Source: Pseudomonadota bacterium (GTDB lineage: Bacteria; Pseudomonadota; Gammaproteobacteria; Burkholderiales; Rhodocyclaceae). From it: a DNA stretch of 13,120 nt. Location: assembly GCA_009778425.1 (NCBI GenBank), contig WRJU01000222.1, positions 1 through 13,120 of the forward strand, in the 5' to 3' direction. Shown piece by piece: positions 7,771 through 13,120 of this stretch. The notes beneath the pieces were generated by a model. It saw nothing but the letters and a program-made list of their open reading frames with translations, was not told the origin of the DNA and searched no databases. The position numbers were made by a program, and so were the translations under genes. The first letter of the stretch is position 1. Each line of letters begins with the position of its first letter.

Positions 7771-7791
7771 GCCTCATGCTTGCCATGAGGC
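7771..7791. repeat. Inverted repeat in divergent intergenic region
   Basis: GCCTCATG (7771-7778) and CATGAGGC (7784-7791) are a perfect 8-bp inverted repeat with a 5-base spacer, in the 56 bases between the divergent protease and GH5 genes. On the minus strand its GAGG also serves as the likely ribosome site of the protease. Candidate site for a dimeric regulator or a 5' UTR hairpin; no clear promoter boxes were found next to it. Confidence 0.45.
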
Positions 7792-7823
7792 ATCGCATGA
7801 AAGATAAATGGAGGGAAACCAGA

Positions 7824-8924
7824 ATGAACAAACTGCGCGGCGTCAATCTCGGGAACTGGCTGCTGCTCGAAAAGTGGATGAAACCAAGCCTCTTCGCGGG
7901 GTTGGAAGCCACCGACGAGACGACCTGGTGCGCCGAACTCGGCAGCGCCGCGAGCGGGAAATTGCGCACGCACTGGGAGAACTTCATTACTTATGAAGAT
8001 TTCGCCTGGATCGCCGAACATGGGCTGAACGCGGTGCGCATCCCTGTCGGGCACTGGATTTTCGGCCCCGATTACCCGTACCACCCCAAGTATGGAGCCA
8101 ACCCCCACCCCTTTGTCACCGGCGGCATCGACGTACTCGACCGCGCCCTGGATTGGGCGGCAAGGCTCGGGCTCAAGGTGATGATCGACCTGCACGCCGC
8201 GCCCGGCTGCCAGAACGGCTTCGATAACGGCGGCATCAAGGACGTGGTGGAATGGCACACGAAGGAAGAGTATCTGGAACACTCGCTCGCAGTACTCGAA
8301 CGTCTGGCGGAACGTTATCGCGCGCATCCGGCGCTCTTTGCCATCGAGGTACTGAACGAACCGCGATGGGACGTACCCACCGATTACCTGAAACGGTATT
8401 GCCTCGCCGCCTATGAGCGCATCCGCAAACATTGCCCGCCTGAGCGCGTGGCGGTGGTCTTTCACGACGGTTTCCGCTCTTACCGCGAATTCCTCGGCTT
8501 CATGCAGCCGCCCGTCTGGCAGAACGTGATTTTCGACTACCACCGCTACCAGTGTTTCGAGCGCCGCGACATCGACTCCGACATCTTCGAGCACATCCAC
8601 AAGGCGAGCGGGGAGTGGCGCGACGAGGCGGACTCGATCAACGCGGCCCTCGGTTTGCCCGCGATTTGCGGCGAATGGAGCCTGGGGCTCGATCTCAAGG
8701 TCGTCTCCTTATGGGCCGAAGGGCCGTACAACCACGCGCTCGAACGCATGGACGCTTTCCAGCAGGATGTCGCCAACCGGGGTTACGCGGCGGCGCAACT
8801 TTTGGCCTTTGAAAAACTCCTCGGCTGGTTTTTCTGGAGTTACAAGACCGAAACCACCCCGGCCTGGTGCTTGCAGGATTCGGTCGAACGCGGCTGGCTG
8901 CCAGCAAAGTTCGGCAACGAATGA
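7824..8924 (+). CDS. Glycoside hydrolase family 5, exo-beta-1,3-glucanase-like (GH5_9-like)
   Basis: A 366-residue TIM-barrel glycosidase. It opens RGVNLGNWLLLEKWMKPSLF, the typical start of the exo-beta-1,3-glucanase branch. The catalytic acid/base is Glu179 in IEVLNEP and the nucleophile Glu284 in ICGEWS. DLHAAPGCQNGFDNGG (122-137) and FFWSYKTE with Trp348 are also like the fungal Exg enzymes. No signal peptide or membrane helix is visible, so it would act in the cytoplasm unless exported in another way. Start: ATG 7824, preceded by GGAGGG at 7810-7815; in-frame ATGs further upstream (7776, 7794) lack this and would overlap the intergenic inverted repeat. The gene stands alone. Substrate is inferred from motif similarity only; a glucosidase acting on another beta-glucan or glycolipid is possible. 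Confidence 0.85.
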   Translation: MNKLRGVNLGNWLLLEKWMKPSLFAGLEATDETTWCAELGSAASGKLRTHWENFITYEDFAWIAEHGLNAVRIPVGHWIFGPDYPYHPKYGANPHPFVTGGIDVLDRALDWAARLGLKVMIDLHAAPGCQNGFDNGGIKDVVEWHTKEEYLEHSLAVLERLAERYRAHPALFAIEVLNEPRWDVPTDYLKRYCLAAYERIRKHCPPERVAVVFHDGFRSYREFLGFMQPPVWQNVIFDYHRYQCFERRDIDSDIFEHIHKASGEWRDEADSINAALGLPAICGEWSLGLDLKVVSLWAEGPYNHALERMDAFQQDVANRGYAAAQLLAFEKLLGWFFWSYKTETTPAWCLQDSVERGWLPAKFGNE

Positions 8925-8954
8925 ACGGGCAAACAACGATACGCCATTCGTATG

Positions 8955-8992
8955 AATAAATACTGTTGACATATCCTTAAGAGATATTTATT
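8955..8992. repeat. Nested inverted repeats spanning the comEA promoter
   Basis: Outer arms AATAAATA (8955-8962) and TATTTATT (8985-8992) are a perfect 8-bp inverted repeat around the promoter spacer. Within it ATATC (8971-8975) and GATAT (8983-8987) flank the palindrome CTTAAG (8976-8981). The symmetric centre sits between the -35 and -10 boxes, as expected of a repressor operator. No regulator is encoded nearby. Confidence 0.45.
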
Positions 8993-8994
8993 TT
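8966..8994 (+). promoter_or_regulatory. Candidate sigma-70 promoter of comEA
   Basis: A perfect -35 TTGACA (8966-8971) is followed after 17 bases by a -10-like TATTTT (8989-8994, four of six consensus bases). Transcription would start near 9000, about 26 bases before the comEA ATG. An alternative -10, TATTTA at 8985-8990, has a short spacer. The region is strikingly AT-rich next to its coding flanks. Confidence 0.6.
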
Positions 8995-8996
8995 AC

Positions 8997-9022
8997 GTAC
9001 TCCTTCAACCATCAAGGAGTAC
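8997..9022 (+). promoter_or_regulatory. 5' hairpin masking the comEA ribosome binding site
   Basis: GTACTCCTT (8997-9005) pairs perfectly with AAGGAGTAC (9014-9022) across an 8-base loop. The 3' arm contains the Shine-Dalgarno AAGGAG (9014-9019), placed eight bases before the ATG at 9027. If the transcript starts at or before 8997, the full nine-pair stem forms; if it starts near 9001, only about five pairs remain. The sequence pairing is certain; the regulatory role is inferred. Confidence 0.5.
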
Positions 9023-9026
9023 CGTC

Positions 9027-9344
9027 ATGCGTCGTTTCCTGCGTTCCCTGCTTCTGTCACTGGCCTTGTCTCCATTGGCCGCAATGGCGCTGGAGCCGGT
9101 CAACATCAACACTGCCGACGCGGCAACCCTGCAACAGATCAACGGCATCGGCCCTTCCAAGGCCAATGCCATCATCGAGTACCGCAAGGCTAACGGACCG
9201 TTTGCCACCGCCGATGATCTGGTCAAGGTTCCGGGAATTGGAGAAAAATCATTGATGGCCCTGAAGCCACAAATAACGGTAGGAACGGCAACTGCCGCTC
9301 CGGCAACTGCGGCCAAGGGCGGAGGAGCCAAGGGCAAAAAATAA
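9027..9344 (+). CDS. comEA: ComEA-like helix-hairpin-helix DNA-binding protein
   Basis: A 105-residue exported protein. The signal peptide MRRFLRSLLLSLALSPLAAMA would be cleaved after residue 21. The mature part starts LEPVNINTADAATLQQINGI and contains two helix-hairpin-helix motifs (about 38-53 with NGIGPSKANAII, and 68-80 with VPGIGEKSL), the standard ComEA DNA-binding unit. The tail is Ala/Thr then Gly/Lys-rich (KGGGAKGKK), which may add unspecific DNA affinity. In Gram-negative bacteria, small ComEA binds incoming DNA in the periplasm and pulls it through the outer membrane during natural transformation. It is a single gene with its own promoter and a masked ribosome site; a repeat element follows directly. 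No other competence gene is in the window. Confidence 0.88.
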   Translation: MRRFLRSLLLSLALSPLAAMALEPVNINTADAATLQQINGIGPSKANAIIEYRKANGPFATADDLVKVPGIGEKSLMALKPQITVGTATAAPATAAKGGGAKGKK

Positions 9345-9358
9345 GATTGTGACGGCAT

Positions 9359-9482
9359 CCCCCTCTCCCCCTGCCCCTCTCCCGCGAGGGGAGAGGGGAG
9401 TGTTGGCGGCGGCAGTCATCCTTCTCCCACTTGTGGGAGAAGGGGACGCGTAGCGCCGGGAGAGGGAAAAGAATGGAGGGGG
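9359..9482. repeat. Inverted-repeat-rich intergenic element (possible terminator)
   Basis: Between the convergent comEA and radical SAM genes lie two strong hairpins. CCCCTCTCCC (9374-9383) pairs with GGGAGAGGGG (9389-9398), and CCTTCTCCCAC (9420-9430) pairs perfectly with GTGGGAGAAGG (9433-9443). The outer CCCTCTCCC (9361-9369) is also complementary to GGGAGAGGG (9458-9466), enclosing both. This pattern resembles the dispersed C/T-rich repetitive extragenic elements common in beta- and gammaproteobacterial genomes. With no U-tract it is not a classic terminator, but it could stop or stabilise both converging transcripts. Confidence 0.65.
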
Positions 9483-9485
9483 AAA

Positions 9486-10391
9486 TTACCCCGTAACCCG
9501 TAGTTTGAGTCCCGCGAGGAGCGTTTCCAGCTTCATCGCCATCACGCTTGCCATCTCGCCTGCCATGCAGAAACCACAACGCCCGCACAGCCCTGCTTCC
9601 TTGCCTTGGCACTCGGGAAGCCGACTGCCATCGGGCATGACGAAATTCGCCATCCAGCAATATGTCCTGAAGTCGCGCTTTTGCATGAGTTTGAGCCCCG
9701 CCACGGAATTCATGATCGGGTAGCCTTTTTTCTTGTAGGCGATAACTTTGTCGAGCACGGCATGCCGCGTGGTCTCACTCAGTTCGAGCGCCTCCGTGCC
9801 GGGAAACGGCGTGTGCAGGTTGATGGCGATGGACTCGATGTTCGGATGCTCGCTGGCGAATTGGATGGCTTCATCCACCGAGGAATGGTTCAGGGTGTTG
9901 ACCACCATGTTCACGCTGACACGGGAACGCCCACAGCCTTCGATGTGTCGGACGAGCCGCTCAAACATGCCTTCGCCCCGGATGGCGTCGTGGGCAGCGC
10001 CAACACCGTCCATGCTCACCCAGATGGAATCCGCTTCAAGCCCCGCGAACGGGCGGGCGGCATTGGTTGTCACCGTCACCGAATAAAAGCCGATTCGTCT
10101 CGCCAGACGGATGATACTGTTCAGGTCATGCTTGCCGTCGCGCCATAGCGTCGGCTCCCCGCCTTCCAGATCGACAAAGCGCGAACCCTGTTGATAGCAA
10201 TATTCGAGGTCGGACTGAACTTCGGCGAAGGTTTTTATTATGGCGTCTTTTTTTGCGTAAATCGTGCAATGCTGGCATTTCAGATTGCATTTATCGCTAA
10301 TAAAAACGACCGATTGCAGAGGGATTTTTTTTCCCAGTACGCGGGTTTTGAAAAACCATAGCGGCAAATAAATGAACGGTTTCATGAGCAT
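9486..10391 (-). CDS. Radical SAM protein with C-terminal cysteine cluster
   Basis: A 301-residue radical S-adenosylmethionine enzyme. The [4Fe-4S] motif CNLKCQHC holds Cys35, Cys39 and Cys42, and GGEP at 77-80 is the SAM-binding motif. WVSMDGVGAAHDAIRG (124-139) is the usual beta-strand with the DG signature. The C-terminal part has Cys245, Cys261, Cys269, Cys272 and Cys275 (LCGRCGFC), suggesting a SPASM/twitch-like auxiliary cluster. The N-terminus (KPFIYLPLWFFKTRVLGKK) is hydrophobic and basic, as if the protein sits on the membrane. Its ATG lies four bases after the prenyltransferase stop; ATG 10385 is an alternative start. The substrate is unknown; the operon suggests a prenylated or otherwise lipidic molecule. 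Sequence is AT-richer than most of the window. Confidence 0.85.
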   Translation of the reverse strand: MLMKPFIYLPLWFFKTRVLGKKIPLQSVVFISDKCNLKCQHCTIYAKKDAIIKTFAEVQSDLEYCYQQGSRFVDLEGGEPTLWRDGKHDLNSIIRLARRIGFYSVTVTTNAARPFAGLEADSIWVSMDGVGAAHDAIRGEGMFERLVRHIEGCGRSRVSVNMVVNTLNHSSVDEAIQFASEHPNIESIAINLHTPFPGTEALELSETTRHAVLDKVIAYKKKGYPIMNSVAGLKLMQKRDFRTYCWMANFVMPDGSRLPECQGKEAGLCGRCGFCMAGEMASVMAMKLETLLAGLKLRVTG

Positions 10392-10395
10392 GGTT

Positions 10396-11385
10396 TCATC
10401 TAATGAAACTCAAAACCATGCCGATCAGGCAAACTGAAACGAGCAGGTTTCTTGCCAAAAACCAACGAATCATGAACCAGCCGGTACCGATGCCCTCGAC
10501 CTGTTGCCATTTGCGCATAAAGCCCATCCAGGGTTTCGGCTCGAATTTTTGTTCCGGATTTTTATAGAAAACCGCCATCATGCGGAAAAGCCCCACCGCC
10601 ATCGGCAAGGTCAGTATCAGGGCCACATGTGAAACCGACAAACTGCCTTGCCAGATGCCGTATCCGATGATGATAAATGGAAGAAAAAGAATGAAAAAGA
10701 GGACGGCAAGCATAACCGGAGGGCGGTTCAGAAATACCGCCAATGTGTGCTTGCCCGTTTTTTTGTCCGCGACGACATCGAGCATGGAATGCACGTAGAT
10801 GATGTTCATCACCAAAAAACCAACCGGGATGGAAATGAAAATGAGCGTCTGGTCTATGGTTCCACAGGCCGCGTAATAAGTGCCGATCATGTTCAATGGG
10901 CCAAAAATGACGCCTATGACCAATTCACCCAATCCGTGATAACTGAGGCGCAAGGGAGGGCCGGAATAGAAAATTGCCAGTACGGCAGTGATGAGCGCGA
11001 TATAGAGAATCACCACGCCCCGGAAATAAAAAATGATTCCGCCAATCAGGAAAGCTATCCCCATGAGCGCAAGCGAGATACCGAGTAATTGCCCGACCGT
11101 CGCCTGACCGGAAGTCAGGTAGTCACATTTACCGATACGGGCGCGAAAGCCATCACGATGCAGGACATTACGGTAATGGGCATGATGCGCTTTGTAATCG
11201 AAATAGTCATCGAACAAATTCGCTGACATATTTCCGACGATCACCCCAATGATTGCAAGAAAAGCCAGAAGCAGGGAAAACCCCGGCTGATTCGCCGCCA
11301 GGCAGACCGCGAAAAGTGTAGGCAACACGCTTTGAGGGAGCGCGTGGGGACGTGAATTTCTGAACCAGAAACGACAAAAAGGCAC
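10396..11385 (-). CDS. UbiA-superfamily prenyltransferase, MenA-like
   Basis: A 329-residue integral membrane prenyltransferase with eight or nine hydrophobic segments. The first Asp-rich motif NLFDDYFDYKAH has Asn56, Asp59, Asp60 and Asp63; the second, LDVVADKKTGKHTLA, has Asp203 and Asp207. Together with RPHALPQSVLP near the N-terminus and YSGPPLRLSYHGLGE in the middle, these resemble MenA (dihydroxynaphthoate polyprenyltransferase) more than UbiA or CyoE. Both Mg-diphosphate motifs are intact, so activity is expected; the acceptor is unknown, and no menaquinone genes are in the window. The GTG at 11385 is used because it is the earliest start in the frame and homology starts about 11 residues in; no Shine-Dalgarno is seen. 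Coupled to the radical SAM gene. AT-richer than flanking genes. Confidence 0.85.
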   Translation of the reverse strand: MPFCRFWFRNSRPHALPQSVLPTLFAVCLAANQPGFSLLLAFLAIIGVIVGNMSANLFDDYFDYKAHHAHYRNVLHRDGFRARIGKCDYLTSGQATVGQLLGISLALMGIAFLIGGIIFYFRGVVILYIALITAVLAIFYSGPPLRLSYHGLGELVIGVIFGPLNMIGTYYAACGTIDQTLIFISIPVGFLVMNIIYVHSMLDVVADKKTGKHTLAVFLNRPPVMLAVLFFILFLPFIIIGYGIWQGSLSVSHVALILTLPMAVGLFRMMAVFYKNPEQKFEPKPWMGFMRKWQQVEGIGTGWFMIRWFLARNLLVSVCLIGMVLSFIR

Positions 11386-11458
11386 TTGGATACTGCATAG
11401 TAAGAATCAATATCCCATTTTACAGCATCACTTCTCCAGCTTTCGTGCTTTTTCCACC

Positions 11459-11488
11459 CCATGAGCAAATCAATGGATATGCTCATGG
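11459..11488. repeat. Inverted repeat downstream of the TolC-family gene
   Basis: CCATGAGCA (11459-11467) and TGCTCATGG (11480-11488) form a perfect 9-bp stem with a 12-base loop, 26 bases after the TolC-family stop on the minus strand and about 73 bases before the prenyltransferase start. There is no T-run after it on either strand, so it is a weak terminator candidate. It could instead be a regulatory site for the prenyltransferase operon. Confidence 0.4.
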
Positions 11489-11514
11489 AGATATATGTAC
11501 CCGATTGCCAGGAA

Positions 11515-12909
11515 CTATTGCGCCCGCTCCTCCAGCCAGCCGTTGAACCGGGCAACTTCCGCTTCGTTGAGTTCTCCCACCAGGGCAAGGAGTTGCAGGC
11601 GCGAGAGCACGTATTGGCAGCGGCCGCGATTGAGGTCGCGCCTGGCAGTGGCGAGATTCTGCTCGGAGATGAGGATGTCCAGCGTGGTACGCACCCCGCC
11701 CGAGAAACCCTTGCGGGTAGAGGCCAGCGCCTGTTCGGCAGATTTTACCGCCTGCTCGTAGGCGCGCACCCAACTCACGCCCTGCGCGACGCCATCAAAC
11801 TCTTTCCTGACCATCAAACCTATCTGGCGCCGCCCCTCTTCCAACTGCTGCTGCGCCTTGTCCAGCTCGGCCCTGGCTTGCCGCACCTGGGATGCAGTCT
11901 CCCCTCCGGAGAAAAGCGGCATATCGAAGCGCAATCCGTACACCTTGTCTTTATATTTATCTCTTTCGCCTGTGTACTTCGTATCAATATACTCGCTGCC
12001 AACGCTCACATGTTGGGCGACAAAATCAAGCGTGGGCAGGTGGCCGGAAAGCGCCCTTTTGACCTGTAAATTGGCTGCCTGAACCAAAGCGCGCAGGGCA
12101 ATCAGTCGGGGGTTGACCTCTTCCGCTTTCCGTATCCAGTCTTCGAGGCTGTCGGGATCGGGGCGGGCGAGCTGCATACGCTCAGGATTCAGGCGAGCCA
12201 GCGGAGTCAATGGCCGGTCGATGATGGCCTTGAGCGCGTCGCGCGCGTAATTCAGTTGATAGTGCTGTTCGATGGTCTGGGCTGCCGCCAGGTCGAGTTG
12301 CGAACGAGCCTCGTCGATGTCGGTACGTGTGCCAGCGCCGGTCTGAAAAGCCCTCTGGGCATAGTCCAGTTGCGTAAGATAGGCATCGCGCTGCGCCTTG
12401 GTGACTTCCAGATTCGCTTCGGCGAGCAAAACATCGAAATACGCTGAACCCAGCCGCATACCAACTTGCTGCTCGGCCCAGAGCAGGTCAGCATCGGCTC
12501 CCTCCACCAGCGCCTTTGACTGTCTCCAGGCCGCAAAGGAAGCGGCACGAAACAGGGGCTGGGTCAGCCCCAGGGCATAGGTGTGGGTTGTGTAATTTTC
12601 GTTGGGAATAGGAATTTTGGTCTCGTATGTGACACCGCCAACCGTCTCTTTTACTTTATAGTCCGGCCTGCTCACCGTGTTCTTGTAACGGGTGCCGCTA
12701 TATGAGACCCTGGGTAACAACTGCGCCAGCGCCTGAGGCTGCATCTCACGGCTGGCCTTCGTATCGGCTTGCACGGCAAGATAAGCGGCATCGGCCTGCA
12801 CGGCCTCGCGGTAGAGGCTCAACAGGTTATCGGCCCGCGCGGGCGGGGAAGCGGCCAGTATTCCAGCGCCTACGAGCGCGGCAGCCAACAGGGAAATATT
12901 CGTTTTCAT
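11515..12909 (-). CDS. TolC-family outer-membrane protein of a type I secretion system
   Basis: A 464-residue outer-membrane channel protein. The signal peptide runs to about residue 26 (ending SPPARA), then two outer-membrane efflux protein repeats (roughly 30-220 and 250-445) with the long alternating helices of TolC. Typical family sequences are visible: LSLYREAVQADAAYLA after the signal, LGLTQPLF, DARSQ-type region TRTDIDEARSQLDLAAAQT, and FDMPLFSGG in the second half. The gene follows an HlyD-family adaptor gene after 10 bases, with GAGG upstream of its ATG, so it is the outer-membrane part of a type I export system of the PrtF/AprF kind. The ABC transporter and exported substrate lie outside the window. 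Confidence 0.9.
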   Translation of the reverse strand: MKTNISLLAAALVGAGILAASPPARADNLLSLYREAVQADAAYLAVQADTKASREMQPQALAQLLPRVSYSGTRYKNTVSRPDYKVKETVGGVTYETKIPIPNENYTTHTYALGLTQPLFRAASFAAWRQSKALVEGADADLLWAEQQVGMRLGSAYFDVLLAEANLEVTKAQRDAYLTQLDYAQRAFQTGAGTRTDIDEARSQLDLAAAQTIEQHYQLNYARDALKAIIDRPLTPLARLNPERMQLARPDPDSLEDWIRKAEEVNPRLIALRALVQAANLQVKRALSGHLPTLDFVAQHVSVGSEYIDTKYTGERDKYKDKVYGLRFDMPLFSGGETASQVRQARAELDKAQQQLEEGRRQIGLMVRKEFDGVAQGVSWVRAYEQAVKSAEQALASTRKGFSGGVRTTLDILISEQNLATARRDLNRGRCQYVLSRLQLLALVGELNEAEVARFNGWLEERAQ

Positions 12910-12919
12910 TTGAGATGCC

Positions 12920-13120
12920 TCACTCTTCTTTCATGGATGACGCCATTCGTTTCAACAGGGGATGCAGGAGGTAGGTCAGCATTGAACGCTCTCCGGTGAT
13001 GACGACGACTTCCACCGGCATGCCTGCCTGCAATTGACGTTTTCCGAGCTTTTTCATGCCTTCTTCGGTGACGGACACGCGCGCCAGGTAATAAGGGATG
13101 CCCCCCTGTTCGTTGGCGAG
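12920..13120 (-). CDS. HlyD-family membrane fusion protein (type I secretion adaptor), C-terminal end only
   Basis: The frame is open to the window edge and encodes the last 66 residues, ending TGA at 12920-12922. The segment AGMPVEVVVITGERSMLTYL followed by LHPLLKRM is the standard end of type I secretion adaptors such as PrtE, AprE and HlyD, where the final beta-strands return toward the inner membrane. Its stop is 10 bases from the TolC-family start, so both are one operon. The adaptor bridges the inner-membrane ABC exporter and the TolC channel. The 5' part, including the membrane anchor and hairpin, is outside the window. Confidence 0.88.
   Translation of the reverse strand, partial: LANEQGGIPYYLARVSVTEEGMKKLGKRQLQAGMPVEVVVITGERSMLTYLLHPLLKRMASSMKEE

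Noticed and set aside
6928..7788. Open frame of 286 codons on the plus strand opposite the M48 protease
   Set aside because: The opposite strand has a full protease with HEIGH and other zinc ligands; this frame has no motif or ribosome site.
9345..9485. CRISPR array, because of repeated CCCTCTCCC-like units
   Set aside because: The units are complementary arms of hairpins with irregular spacing, not direct repeats with equal spacers.
11386..11514. Possible small gene or promoter between the prenyltransferase and TolC-family genes
   Set aside because: Short frames here lack ribosome sites and known motifs; a TAAAAT-like -10 on the minus strand has no matching -35.
11461..12069. Open frame of 202 codons on the plus strand opposite the TolC-family gene
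   Set aside because: Shadow of a clearly coding TolC-family sequence; the product has no recognisable fold.

Overview
The window looks like chromosomal DNA of a Gram-negative proteobacterium, most likely a betaproteobacterium. This is inferred from the outer-membrane and periplasmic gene set (MCE lipid transport with an auxiliary lipoprotein, a BepA/YfgC-like M48 protease, a TolC-type channel), the small ComEA with a signal peptide, and generally GC-rich coding sequence. I cannot name a genus. The window is densely packed: no gap between genes exceeds about 140 bases, and I see no rRNA, tRNA, CRISPR array or insertion sequence.

Layout. (1) 1-2403, plus strand: a sulfur module with two halves of a split YeeE/YedE (PmpA/PmpB-type) transporter, the first cut by the window edge, followed by a CoA-disulfide/persulfide reductase fused to a rhodanese domain. 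(2) 2453-6058, plus strand: a compact four-gene Mla/Mce-type lipid ABC transporter (STAS-fused permease, ATPase, single-MCE-domain protein, auxiliary lipoprotein), with overlapping stop/start codons at two junctions and no mlaC. (3) 6065-7767, minus strand: a TusA-family sulfur carrier downstream of a BepA-like M48 metalloprotease with a TPR-like C-terminal region. (4) 7824-8924, plus strand: a GH5 enzyme resembling fungal exo-beta-1,3-glucanases but without a signal peptide, divergent from the protease across a short region with two inverted repeats. (5) 9027-9344, plus strand: comEA with its own strong-looking promoter and a 5' hairpin that would mask its ribosome binding site. (6) 9359-9482: an inverted-repeat-rich intergenic element. 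(7) 9486-11385, minus strand: an AT-richer pair, a MenA-like UbiA prenyltransferase and a radical SAM protein, 4 bases apart. (8) 11515-13120, minus strand: the end of a type I secretion locus, a TolC-family protein preceded by the last 66 residues of an HlyD-type adaptor.

How they work together. Import of a reduced sulfur species, reduction or transfer of persulfide sulfur by the reductase-rhodanese protein, and the TusA carrier could form one sulfur-handling theme, although TusA is in a separate operon. The MCE transporter, the protease and the TolC channel all concern the cell envelope. The least explained unit is the radical SAM and prenyltransferase pair, which looks like a small pathway acting on a prenylated membrane product. 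The regulatory DNA around comEA is the most structured non-coding sequence here.
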